Origin: Candidatus Binatia bacterium
Lineage (GTDB): Bacteria; Desulfobacterota; Binatia; HRBIN30
Length of the DNA stretch: 64,000 nt
Reading direction: 5' to 3'
NCBI GenBank assembly: GCA_023150935.1
Contig: JAKLJW010000019.1
Span: forward strand, 1 to 64,000
The position numbers and the translations under genes are program-made. Every line of letters starts with the position of its first letter. The stretch's first letter is position 1. Under the pieces are notes generated by a model. The model ran no database searches, was not told the origin of the DNA, and worked only from the letters and a program-made list of their open reading frames with translations. Below, piece after piece: positions 34,641 to 43,065 of the stretch.

Positions 34641-36296
34641 ATGCTGCTGATCGTCGGACTTGACGGTGCCACCTGGGCCCTGTTGGACCCGTGGTTGGCC
34701 GCCGGCCGCCTGCCCGTGCTGGGACGGCTACGGGCTCACGGCGCGTGGGGCCCGCTGGCTGCGACGACGCCGCCGGCGACGATGCCGAGCTGGACGACGT
34801 TCATGACCGGGGTCAATCCCGGTAAGCACGGGATATTCGATTTCACGCAACTGGTGCCGGGAACCTACGATGTGCGTTTCGTCAATGCGACGTTCCGCAA
34901 GGCGCCGAGCGTCTGGGCCCGGTTGAGCGGGGCCGGACGCCGGGTGTGCGTTCTGGGTCTGCCGGGTACGTATCCGCCCGAGTCAGTGAACGGTTGCATG
35001 GTGAGTGGCTTCGATACGCCGGTGACCACGCGGGCCGATGCGTCGTTTGTGTATCCGCCGAGCCTGGCGCCGGTGGTTATGGGGCTCGGCGGGTTTCCGT
35101 TCGCCGACTTTCAGGAAATGCATGTGTCGCCGCGCTGGTTCGCCATGGCGCGCGAGCGGTTGCTGCGCGGTATCGCCACCAAGACACGCCTCGCGCGGGC
35201 CATGCTCTCGCGCGAGGCGTGGGACTGCTTCATGGTCCTGTTCGGCGAATCGGACACTGTCTCGCACCACTTCTGGCACTGCGCCGACGCCGCTTCGCCG
35301 CGCTTCTCGGCGGCGCTGGCGGCGCGGTTCGGCGAGGTCCCTCTCGAGGTGTTCGAGGCTCTCGATGCTGCGGTCGGCAGCCTGATTGCCGCCGTTCCGG
35401 GGGCGACGGTGCTGGTGGTGTCCGACCACGGTTTTGGTGGGGCGGGGGCGAAGGCGGTCCACCTGAATCGTTGGCTCGAGGCGGCAGGTTTTCAGCGCCG
35501 GCGCGAGACCGGGGTGCGAGTGGGGGCCGGTGCGGTAAAGCGCATGGTCGGCCGCGCCGTGCCGGCAGCGTGGCAGGCACCGCTGTTCCGTATGGGAGGC
35601 GGGCGGTGGGCGAGCCGTTTCGAATCGCGGGCGCGGTTTGCAGGGATTGACTGGGCGGGAACCCGGGCGTTTTCCGAGGAACTCAACTATTTTCCGAGCG
35701 TGCGCCTGAACGTGCGCGGGCGGGAGGCGGCGGGGACGGTCGACCCCGCCGATTACGAGCGGGTGCGGGACGAGGTTTGCGCGGCAGCGACGACGCTGCG
35801 CGACCCGGAACACGGTGCCCCGCTGGTACGACGGGCCTGGCGCCGTGAGGAGCTTTACGACGGGCCGTGGGTGTCGCTGGCTCCGGATATCGTTCTCGAT
35901 CTGGAGTTGGACCGTGGCTACTCGTACAACTGCCTGCCTTCGGCCGGGGCACCGGGTGCGCCGCCGGTTCGCCGGCTGGCTGCCCGGGAACTGGGGGGCG
36001 GGAAGTTGCGCGGCATGAGCGGGAGCCACCGTCCGAACGGTATCTTCGTCCTTGCCGGCGACGCGGTGAAACCGGGCCGCCGCGAGGGGGTGCGGATGGT
36101 CGACATGACCCCCACGATGCTCTTCGCATGCGGAGTGCAACCCGGCGCAGAATTTGATGGAGTAACTATTTCCGACGGTGTAGGAACCGAAGTGTTCGAG
36201 GCAGATTCGCAAGGAACGGCCTCGGTAGAACCGTATTCTCCGGCGGAGGAACGGGAGTTGGAGGACCGCCTGCGGGCTCTCGGTTATCTGGGATGA
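34641..36296 (+). CDS. Alkaline-phosphatase-superfamily phosphodiesterase/nucleotide pyrophosphatase-like protein
   Basis: A 551-aa protein starting directly with LLIVGLDGATW, the metal-site strand of type I phosphodiesterase/nucleotide pyrophosphatases. The nucleophile block is PSWTTFMTG with Thr near residue 55. Further metal motifs are FGESDTVSHHFW and VVSDHGFGG. No signal peptide or membrane helix is evident, so it may act in the cytoplasm, perhaps on nucleotide-sugars or phospho-lipids; proteins of this kind are common in EPS loci and are poorly characterised. Its stop overlaps the next gene's ATG (ATGA, 36293-36296). Confidence 0.85.
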   Translation: MLLIVGLDGATWALLDPWLAAGRLPVLGRLRAHGAWGPLAATTPPATMPSWTTFMTGVNPGKHGIFDFTQLVPGTYDVRFVNATFRKAPSVWARLSGAGRRVCVLGLPGTYPPESVNGCMVSGFDTPVTTRADASFVYPPSLAPVVMGLGGFPFADFQEMHVSPRWFAMARERLLRGIATKTRLARAMLSREAWDCFMVLFGESDTVSHHFWHCADAASPRFSAALAARFGEVPLEVFEALDAAVGSLIAAVPGATVLVVSDHGFGGAGAKAVHLNRWLEAAGFQRRRETGVRVGAGAVKRMVGRAVPAAWQAPLFRMGGGRWASRFESRARFAGIDWAGTRAFSEELNYFPSVRLNVRGREAAGTVDPADYERVRDEVCAAATTLRDPEHGAPLVRRAWRREELYDGPWVSLAPDIVLDLELDRGYSYNCLPSAGAPGAPPVRRLAARELGGGKLRGMSGSHRPNGIFVLAGDAVKPGRREGVRMVDMTPTMLFACGVQPGAEFDGVTISDGVGTEVFEADSQGTASVEPYSPAEERELEDRLRALGYLG

Positions 36297-37600
36297 GAGG
36301 ATACGACGCCACGCGCATTTTTGGACGACGGATCGCTATGGTGGCGGCCTGTCCTTTTCCGGCCCCGCGGGGGTCGCAGGTGCTCATTCGCGACCTGGCG
36401 CACGCGCTTGCCGACCGCGGTCACCAGGTCCATGTCGTGACTTACCCGTACGGGCAGAGCTTGTCGCCGCTGCACGGTATTCACGTGCATCGGGTGGCGT
36501 GGCCGCGGGTCGGTGCCGGCGGACGTCCGCTGAGTTGGCGGAAGGTTGCGCTGGATGTTGGCCTATTCCTGGAACTTTACAGGGTCGTCAAGCGCGAGCG
36601 GATCGAAGTCATTCACGCGCACAACTACGAGGCCCCGCTGCTGGCGTATCCGGTGAGAGCGCTGGCGGGTGTGCCGGTTGTGTACCATTCTCACAACGTG
36701 CTGGGTGACGAGCTTGCGTACTACGCTTCCAGCCGGTGGCTGCGCAGGCTCGCTTCGTGGGTCGGCAACGCGCTCGATGCCGGGATACCGCGTCGGGCGG
36801 ATTTCTGCATTGCACTGACTCCGGAGATCGAGTCCTGTCTGCGGCGACACGGAGTGTCGGCGCAGCGGGTCACGGTGGTGCCGCCCGGAGCCACGCCGCG
36901 AACGGAGGCCGAGACCGCTCCGTCCGGCGCTCCGTTCACTATCGTGTACGCCGGTAACTGTGACGGGTATCAAGATCTGGACGTGCTTTGGGACGCGGTT
37001 GAATCGCTGCGGCGTGAGTGCCCGGCGGTGGCCGTGCGCTTGGTTACGCACGACGCTGAGTGGGCCAGGGGCACGCGCCCCGGCCTGACGGCGTTGATGG
37101 CGGCCGGAGTGGCGCGCGTCGTGGTCGCGCCGACCTATGCGGCGGTGCGCCGGCAGATGGCGGAGGCCCATGTGCTGGTGTGCCCCCGCAGTTCGTGGTC
37201 GGGATTTCCGATTAAACTGATCAACTACATGTTGGCCGGTCGGCCGATCGTGGCCGCGGACGGTTCGGCAAAGGGATTGGTGGACGGCGAAACTGGGCTG
37301 ACTTTTCGGAACGGCAGCGCGGAAGGGTTGGCCGCGGCGTTGCGGCGGCTCCACGATGATCCAGCGCTGCGGCGGCGCCTCGGCGACAACGCCCGCGTGG
37401 CGGCGCGCGCGCGCTATAGCTGGTCCCACGCTGCTTCGCAGATCGAGGCGATTTACGCCGAGGTCTGCGGCGGCGGGACTGATCCGGCGGCGCGGGTAAA
37501 GCCGCGTCCGCCTGTGCGGCGGCAGATGGGGTTTTCGTCGGCGGCAGCAGGGGTAGGACCGCAACGTCAAGCGGCGGGCACGGAATGCGACGCGATATGA
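36293..37600 (+). CDS. GT4-family glycosyltransferase
   Basis: A 435-aa GT-B glycosyltransferase. The N-terminal domain has PFPAPRGSQVLIRDLAHAL and VIHAHNYEAPL; the donor domain has VYAGNCDGYQDLDVLW and the C-terminal SSWSGFPIKLINYMLAGRPIV region, where the usual E-x7-E is replaced in part (FPIKLINYM), common in this subgroup. The last 50 residues are a low-complexity extension. It probably adds one sugar to the lipid-linked repeat in the cytoplasm. It begins by ATGA overlap with the upstream gene and its end overlaps the Wza-type lipoprotein start. Confidence 0.85.
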   Translation: MRGYDATRIFGRRIAMVAACPFPAPRGSQVLIRDLAHALADRGHQVHVVTYPYGQSLSPLHGIHVHRVAWPRVGAGGRPLSWRKVALDVGLFLELYRVVKRERIEVIHAHNYEAPLLAYPVRALAGVPVVYHSHNVLGDELAYYASSRWLRRLASWVGNALDAGIPRRADFCIALTPEIESCLRRHGVSAQRVTVVPPGATPRTEAETAPSGAPFTIVYAGNCDGYQDLDVLWDAVESLRRECPAVAVRLVTHDAEWARGTRPGLTALMAAGVARVVVAPTYAAVRRQMAEAHVLVCPRSSWSGFPIKLINYMLAGRPIVAADGSAKGLVDGETGLTFRNGSAEGLAAALRRLHDDPALRRRLGDNARVAARARYSWSHAASQIEAIYAEVCGGGTDPAARVKPRPPVRRQMGFSSAAAGVGPQRQAAGTECDAI

Positions 37601-38304
37601 AGACGAGTCTGGTCGGACTGGCTTTGCTGTTGGCTGTCGTCGGGTGCGGTGCCACTCGCCAGCCGGTCCCGCCCATCCCGCTCCCGCCTCTCGATGCGCA
37701 ACCCCTGACCGCCGGGGCGACGGCTGTAGGACCCGACTACCGGCTGCAGCCGGGCGACCTGTTGCGGGTCAAGTTCGTTTACCATCCGGAGCTCGATGTG
37801 AAACTGCCGGTGCGTCCCGACGGCGGCATCAACCTGCAGGTCGCCGGTGACGTGCATGCGGCGGGGCTTACCGTCGACGAGCTCGAACGCGCCATCGTCG
37901 AGCGCACCAGCGATCGCCTGCGTGAACCCGAGGTCTCGGTGATCGTGGCGGATGTCGCGGAGCTCAAAGTCTACGTGGGGGGCGAGGTGAACGCCCCTGG
38001 TTTCGTCGTTTTCCAGGCCGGTATGACACCGTTGCAGGCGATTATGAGTCGTGGCGGCTTCACCGATACCGCGCGACTCGACAGCGTATTGCGGTTGTCG
38101 CCTTCCCATCCGGATAACCACGCTACGCGGCTGGATTTCACCCGGCCGCTCATCGAGGGTAGTCCGGAATGGACAGAGGTGGACGCGGGCGACGTGCTTT
38201 ACGTGCCGCGCTCGTTCATTGGCGACGTCAACGCCTTCGTCCAACTGTACATTCGCAACGTGCTGCCCATATCGCCGCGCTTTGGCGCCGGTACGAGCTT
38301 CTGA
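37597..38304 (+). CDS. Polysaccharide export lipoprotein (Wza/EpsE-like)
   Basis: A 235-aa outer-membrane-targeted lipoprotein. The signal ends with a lipobox VVGC (Cys17), followed by the Poly_export domain (DYRLQPGDLLRVKFVYHPELD) and one SLBB-type domain (VYVGGEVNAPGFVVFQ). It is shorter than E. coli Wza (about 380 aa) but usual for XrtA-type EPS loci. It is expected to form the outer-membrane channel for the polymer. ATG 37597 overlaps the upstream stop (ATGA) and gives a standard signal; ATG 37585 is an alternative. Confidence 0.92.
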   Translation: MKTSLVGLALLLAVVGCGATRQPVPPIPLPPLDAQPLTAGATAVGPDYRLQPGDLLRVKFVYHPELDVKLPVRPDGGINLQVAGDVHAAGLTVDELERAIVERTSDRLREPEVSVIVADVAELKVYVGGEVNAPGFVVFQAGMTPLQAIMSRGGFTDTARLDSVLRLSPSHPDNHATRLDFTRPLIEGSPEWTEVDAGDVLYVPRSFIGDVNAFVQLYIRNVLPISPRFGAGTSF

Positions 38305-38335
38305 CGCGCACTGCTGTAGCTGACCGACTAGACTC

Positions 38336-39913
38336 ATGGCACACGACAATCTGCGCCCGGACCGCCCCGCCGTTGGCCGTCACGGCAACGTGAATACGAA
38401 CGGCAACGGCAACTCGAACGCCAATGCCAACCAGTCGGGTTGGGGCCCGGGCAACTGGGGACCGAGCGGCGCGGATCAGGTCCGCGACATCCTGCACGTG
38501 ATCTTCAAGCACCAGCGGCTGATCGTCGTGCTCTTCCTCCTCGTGGCGTTTCCGGGCGTTCTGGTCACCTTCTTCAAGAAGCCGTCATTCGTGGCCAGCG
38601 CCAAGGTGATGATCTCGACGCAGCGCAGCGACCCGCTCGTGCAGCCGACCGACATGACGCGTCTGGACCCGGTGACGATCAACGAATCGCTGGTGAACTC
38701 CGAGGTGCATGTGCTTGGCAGCCGCGACCTTGTCGAACGTGTCGTGCGCACGCTCAACGCTCCGAACGAAGGGGGCGGCATCGCCAAGGCGGGCTCGTCG
38801 CGCCCGAACTTCGGCGACCAGGTCCTGGCAATGGGTCGTAATCTCGGGATCACGCCGATCAAGAACTCGAACGTGATCCAGATCGATTACCGCTCGGGCG
38901 ATCCGATGGCGGCGACGCGTATCGTGAACCGGGTCGTCGACGAGTACCTTGCCTACCACGCCCAGGTGCATGGTCATAAGGGCTTGCCGAGGTTTTACGA
39001 CGAGCAACGGCGGGATCTGGAGCGGCGCCTGCGGCAAGCCGAAGCCAGTCTCGTGGCCTTTGCCGATGCCGAGGGCATTGTGGCGCCGGACGAGGAAATC
39101 AGTTCGAGCATCCGCGTTGTCAGTGAATTATCTGGTGCGATGCGGGAGATGACAGCCAACATCGCGGCGGGCGAAGAAGCCGTGCGGGTGCTCCGCGATC
39201 AGATCGCGGCCCAGCCGGAAGTAGTGAAGCGGTCCCAGTACCTCGAGATCAATCCGGTCATCACTCAGCTCGGGACGCAACTCGTCGACCGCCAGGTCGA
39301 CCGGGTGACGCTGCTGCGGAAGTACACCGAGAAGGACCGGCGGGTGCGCGACAATGCCGAGGAAATCGCCGAGCTGCAGTCCCAGATCGACACGGAAATG
39401 CGCGATCGTCCGACCGTGGTGGCGCATCAGTTGTTTCGCACCAACCCGCTGCGGGAATCGCGCCTGCGGGAAGTGTTGGACAAGGAAAGCTCGATTCGCG
39501 AGTGGCGGGCTCGCCACGCGGCGTTGGACGAGGAGTTGAGCCGCGCCAAGCGGCGGCTGGTTACGCTGCGGATCAAGAGTGTCGACTACGACCGTCTGCG
39601 TCAGGACGTCAAAGCCCAGCGCGACGCGTACGAGTTGTACGTAAAGCGAGAGCAGGAGGCGCGGATCAGCGACGCGATGGACGCACAGCGTCTCGTCAAC
39701 GTCGACGTGGTGCAGCGGCCGGCGTTGCCCCTGCCGAAGGCCGACTCGCAGCGTGCCACGGTGGGTCTGTCGCTGCTTGCCGGCCTGGTTGTCGGTATTG
39801 CGGGGGCGTTCGGTCGGGAGTATCTGGTGCGCACGCTGCGCTCCGAGTATGACGTGGGCCGTCACCTCGGGTTGCCGATGTTGGCCAGCATCAGCGAGAC
39901 GCCGCGGGGATGA
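38336..39913 (+). CDS. Wzz/GumC-family chain-length determinant, XrtA-type
   Basis: A 525-aa inner-membrane copolymerase. An Asn/Gly-rich cytoplasmic stretch (about 17-36, NVNTNGNGNSNANAN) precedes the first transmembrane helix (about 60-80). A long periplasmic region with coiled coil (about 215-440) follows, then a second helix near 480-500 and a short cytoplasmic tail. The PxxP-type region before the second helix (PALPLPKADSQR) matches Wzz. It sets chain length with the polymerase and couples to the kinase-like protein encoded 16 bp downstream. The Asn-rich start looks species-specific. Confidence 0.9.
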   Translation: MAHDNLRPDRPAVGRHGNVNTNGNGNSNANANQSGWGPGNWGPSGADQVRDILHVIFKHQRLIVVLFLLVAFPGVLVTFFKKPSFVASAKVMISTQRSDPLVQPTDMTRLDPVTINESLVNSEVHVLGSRDLVERVVRTLNAPNEGGGIAKAGSSRPNFGDQVLAMGRNLGITPIKNSNVIQIDYRSGDPMAATRIVNRVVDEYLAYHAQVHGHKGLPRFYDEQRRDLERRLRQAEASLVAFADAEGIVAPDEEISSSIRVVSELSGAMREMTANIAAGEEAVRVLRDQIAAQPEVVKRSQYLEINPVITQLGTQLVDRQVDRVTLLRKYTEKDRRVRDNAEEIAELQSQIDTEMRDRPTVVAHQLFRTNPLRESRLREVLDKESSIREWRARHAALDEELSRAKRRLVTLRIKSVDYDRLRQDVKAQRDAYELYVKREQEARISDAMDAQRLVNVDVVQRPALPLPKADSQRATVGLSLLAGLVVGIAGAFGREYLVRTLRSEYDVGRHLGLPMLASISETPRG

Positions 39914-39929
39914 CGAGGCGGACCGTTAA

Positions 39930-40667
39930 GTGAGCAAGATATACGAAGCGCTCAAGCGCGCCGAGCAGGAACGCGAGCGGACACGTGGTCCTGCGGAGCA
40001 GCCGCCGGTGCCCCTCGGGGACGACGGTGCTGCCGACGGCCGGCCCGTGCCCGGCACGCAGGAGGAGTACCAGCGGCTGCGGGCGAGCTTGCTGTCGGTA
40101 ACGGTTCCCGCCGGCCTGCATACGGTGCTGGTGACAGCGCCGAATCACGGCGAAGGGGCAACCACCGTGGCCATCGGTCTGGCGACCGCGCTCGGCCGCG
40201 AGCGCGAGGCCCGTGTGCTCCTGATCGAGGCCAATCCGCGCGCGCCGGTGCTTCGCCACCGGCTGGGGATCTCGGGGGACGCCGGATTGACAGATTTCAT
40301 CGCCGGACGGGTGGCGCCCGAGGCGCTGCTGACGAGGATTGATCGCCACAATTTCTCGGTCATCCATGCCGGTGAGGCCGCGCACGCCGGTGCGGAGCTG
40401 GAAATGCTCAGCGGCTTGCTGACCCGATTGCGTCCGCAGTTCGATTTCATCGTCATCGACGGGCCACCGGTCAATCGGTATGCGGATGTGAGCGTGATCG
40501 CCCCGGTGGTCGACGGCGTCATCATGGTCGTAGAGGCGGACCGGACGCCCCTGGCCGATGCGGAGTCGGCGACCCGTGAGTTGGGCAAAGTAGGGGCGCG
40601 CATCCTCGGGGTCGTGCTCAACCGGCGGCGATCGTACATTCCGGCGTTTCTCGAAAGCTTACTGTAG
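39930..40667 (+). CDS. CpsD/XrtA-type tyrosine-kinase-like protein with broken P-loop
   Basis: A 245-aa protein. The N terminus SKIYEALKRAE is typical of XrtA-linked BY-kinases and the overall fold is MinD/ParA-like with Walker B VIDGPP. However, the Walker A region reads NHGEGATT, with Ala77 in place of the catalytic Lys, Walker A' reads LLIEANPRAP instead of LLIDADxRxP, and the C terminus lacks a Tyr cluster. It therefore should not hydrolyse ATP or autophosphorylate normally and may act as a structural partner of the Wzz-type protein. GTG 39930 follows TTAA; no strong ribosome-binding site. Confidence 0.85.
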   Translation: MSKIYEALKRAEQERERTRGPAEQPPVPLGDDGAADGRPVPGTQEEYQRLRASLLSVTVPAGLHTVLVTAPNHGEGATTVAIGLATALGREREARVLLIEANPRAPVLRHRLGISGDAGLTDFIAGRVAPEALLTRIDRHNFSVIHAGEAAHAGAELEMLSGLLTRLRPQFDFIVIDGPPVNRYADVSVIAPVVDGVIMVVEADRTPLADAESATRELGKVGARILGVVLNRRRSYIPAFLESLL

Positions 40668-40694
40668 ACCTCAGACCTCCCCGGGACAGAAGAG

Positions 40695-42155
40695 ATGCAG
40701 GCGGTTGGGACCGGTTACCCCGTGCGGGTGCGGGGCCTTGTGCCCGTAGTGGGGTTCGTTGCCGGCAGTGTGCTCATCGGGGCCGCCGTTGCCCGGCTCG
40801 GCCCGGCTGCGCTTCTGCCGGTTTTCGGGGTGCTGCTGATATCGGTCGTGATGGCGCGTCCCGAGTACGGTATCGCCCTGTTCCTGTCGACGTTTCTCAT
40901 GTCGTACCCCCGCTGGATGCAGGGGTCGGGCTACCTGACGATCAACAATGCTCTCGGCGGCATCTTCCTCCTGCTGCTTACCTACCGGGTGTACCGGGAT
41001 CAGGATTGGTGGTTCCTCAAGTCCCGCGAGATGCAGATCCTCGGGTTCATCATTCTGATCTTCTACCTCTCGGCGCGTTTCAACTCGCCCGATCCGCACA
41101 AGGTGGAACTGCTGGGGGCGGGCTTTTACTTCGCCGAGGGCCTGCGGACGTTCATCAATCGGGTGGCGTTCGTGCTCTTCCTCATCGTCTTCATTCGCAC
41201 CCCGGCCCACCTGCGCATGCTGGTTCTGCTGGCGCTGTTCTTCATGGTGTTCACGGCGCTTACCGGCGTGCAGGGCGTGCTGCGCGGCGGCGGTCTGAAG
41301 GGTTATCGTGCTTTCACCGAGGTGAGCGATCTCGTCGCCGGGCAGGCTGGGCTGATTCGTTCCGCCGGCAACCCGAATCGACTGGCGATGTTCTCGATCC
41401 TCGCCATCGCGTCGCTCTGGTACCTCATGCAAGTGGTGCGTGTGCCGGCCATGCGCCTGCTGATTGTGCCGACCATGGCGCTGCTCGCCCTTGCCGTGTT
41501 CATGACGGCGTCGCGTAGCGGCCTGTTGGGGTTGCTGGTGTGCACCGCGGCGATCACGGTCGACGGCGGGTTCAATCTGCGCAAGCTGTTGAGCATCGGC
41601 CTTGCCGCGGCGCTCCTGGTCGTGATGGTGGTGCAGTTCGTGCCGGAGAAAAGCCTCGAACGAATCACCAACCTGCCAGGGACTTCGACGGCGGACACCG
41701 GCGAGGGCTCGGCGTCGATCGAGCGCCGCCAGGGCGCGGTAGGCCTGGCCGTCGACATCTTTCGCGACAACCCGGTCCTGGGCGTCGGTATGGGCAACTG
41801 GCACGTGGTGCGCTTCCTCAAGGACCCGGGCTATGCGGCCGGGTCGCCCCACAACTCCTATCTCCTTACGCTCGTGGAGGGGGGGCCGTTCGCTTTACTC
41901 GCGTTTCTCGTGTTGCTGTGGTGGACTTGGCAGAACTTGCGCTTTGCGGAGAGCTACGTGAGCGAACCTTTCTCGCCCCTGGGCGAGCTGGAATGGATCG
42001 TCAAGAGTTCGAAAGTCAGCCTCCTGGTGCTGGTCTTCTTCTCGATGGTTGCCGATCTCTGGAATCTGGTCGTTCTCTTTATGCTGGTGGGCTTCGGTGT
42101 CGTGGCTCGGCGACTGGTCGAGCAGTCGATGCGCGAAGAAGCTGCGGCAGCCTGA
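40695..42155 (+). CDS. O-antigen ligase/polymerase-family membrane protein (Wzy/WaaL-like)
   Basis: A 486-aa polytopic inner-membrane protein with about ten to twelve hydrophobic segments and a large periplasmic loop. It carries the Wzy_C/O-antigen-ligase signature near DNPVLGVGMGNWH and SPHNSYLLTLVEGG (about 355-400), in which His is important in the family. In an EPS locus with Wzx and Wzz partners it is probably the polymerase rather than the lipid A ligase, but the two cannot be separated by sequence alone. GAAGAG sits before ATG 40695. Confidence 0.88.
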   Translation: MQAVGTGYPVRVRGLVPVVGFVAGSVLIGAAVARLGPAALLPVFGVLLISVVMARPEYGIALFLSTFLMSYPRWMQGSGYLTINNALGGIFLLLLTYRVYRDQDWWFLKSREMQILGFIILIFYLSARFNSPDPHKVELLGAGFYFAEGLRTFINRVAFVLFLIVFIRTPAHLRMLVLLALFFMVFTALTGVQGVLRGGGLKGYRAFTEVSDLVAGQAGLIRSAGNPNRLAMFSILAIASLWYLMQVVRVPAMRLLIVPTMALLALAVFMTASRSGLLGLLVCTAAITVDGGFNLRKLLSIGLAAALLVVMVVQFVPEKSLERITNLPGTSTADTGEGSASIERRQGAVGLAVDIFRDNPVLGVGMGNWHVVRFLKDPGYAAGSPHNSYLLTLVEGGPFALLAFLVLLWWTWQNLRFAESYVSEPFSPLGELEWIVKSSKVSLLVLVFFSMVADLWNLVVLFMLVGFGVVARRLVEQSMREEAAAA

Positions 42156-42183
42156 CGGCCGCCCGGCATTGCGGACTGAGACT

Positions 42184-43065
42184 GTGGTGACGTTGCAGGC
42201 ATATGCGGGTTTCCTGCAGGCGCTCGGGCACCGAGTGGTGCAGACGCGGAGTGCGCACTGGTACGATGCCAGTCGCTGGGTCGCTCTCAGCGCGCCGCCC
42301 AACCGGGCTTACGCGCCGGCACCGGACGAGATCCGCGCGGTCATGCGCGGGCTCTCGTGTGTCGGCGTCCGCTATGCCACGGCGTTGCCGGGTCCGGGCA
42401 AGCCGAGTTACCAGATCGTTTGCGACACGGCCGGGTACGGCCTCGAAACCCTGAGTGCGAATGCGCGCAGCAAGGTTCGTCGCGGCCTCAAACGCTGCCG
42501 TGTCGAACCCGTGGCGAGCAGTGTCGTCGCCACCGCCGGTAAGCAGGCGCATGCCGATACGGTCGGCCGTCAGGGCCGGGAAGGTGTGCTCGACGGACCT
42601 CGCTGGGACCGATTCTGGAAGGCGGTCGGTTCGACACCCGGCTTCGAGGTCTGGGGGGCGTGGTGCGGCGACGATCTGGCGGCGTTTCTCGTTAGCGTGA
42701 CGTTTGCCGACTGTGTGGAGTTCCTGCTGGCGCGCTCGCGCAGCGATCACCTCGGGGCATACCCGAATAACGCGCTCCTCTTCTCGGTAACCGAAGAGAT
42801 GTTGAGCCGGCGCGGCGTCGGTCGGATCACCTTCGGCCTGGAATCGCTGGAGGAGGTCGGCCCACTGGATCAATTCAAGTTTGGGATGGGGTTCCGCGCC
42901 GAGCCGCTCTGTCAGCGGGTGGTGCTGCACCCGGTCGTGCGCGCCGTCCTGCGTCCGGCGCCGATGCGCAGCGCCGTGCGGCGCTGGGCGGAACGGCGCG
43001 AGGATGCGGTGTTCTGGCGCAAGGCCGCCGGCATCCTGCGCTTCGCCGAGGACGGTGGGTGGTGA
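42184..43065 (+). CDS. FemAB/GNAT-like acyltransferase
   Basis: A 293-aa protein of the FemAB-like/GNAT fold, resembling the FemAB-family proteins of XrtA loci though shorter than the usual about 340 aa. Visible features are ETLSANARSKVRRGLKRC (the loop seen in FemAB_like and BioF2-like domains), a central strand VWGAWCGDDLAAFLV and a C-terminal LDQFKFGMGF block. It may transfer an amino-acyl or acyl group to a sugar amine. GTG 42184 is chosen from weak evidence; GTG 42187 is equally possible. Its stop overlaps the next gene (GTGA, 43062-43065). Confidence 0.75.
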   Translation: MVTLQAYAGFLQALGHRVVQTRSAHWYDASRWVALSAPPNRAYAPAPDEIRAVMRGLSCVGVRYATALPGPGKPSYQIVCDTAGYGLETLSANARSKVRRGLKRCRVEPVASSVVATAGKQAHADTVGRQGREGVLDGPRWDRFWKAVGSTPGFEVWGAWCGDDLAAFLVSVTFADCVEFLLARSRSDHLGAYPNNALLFSVTEEMLSRRGVGRITFGLESLEEVGPLDQFKFGMGFRAEPLCQRVVLHPVVRAVLRPAPMRSAVRRWAERREDAVFWRKAAGILRFAEDGGW

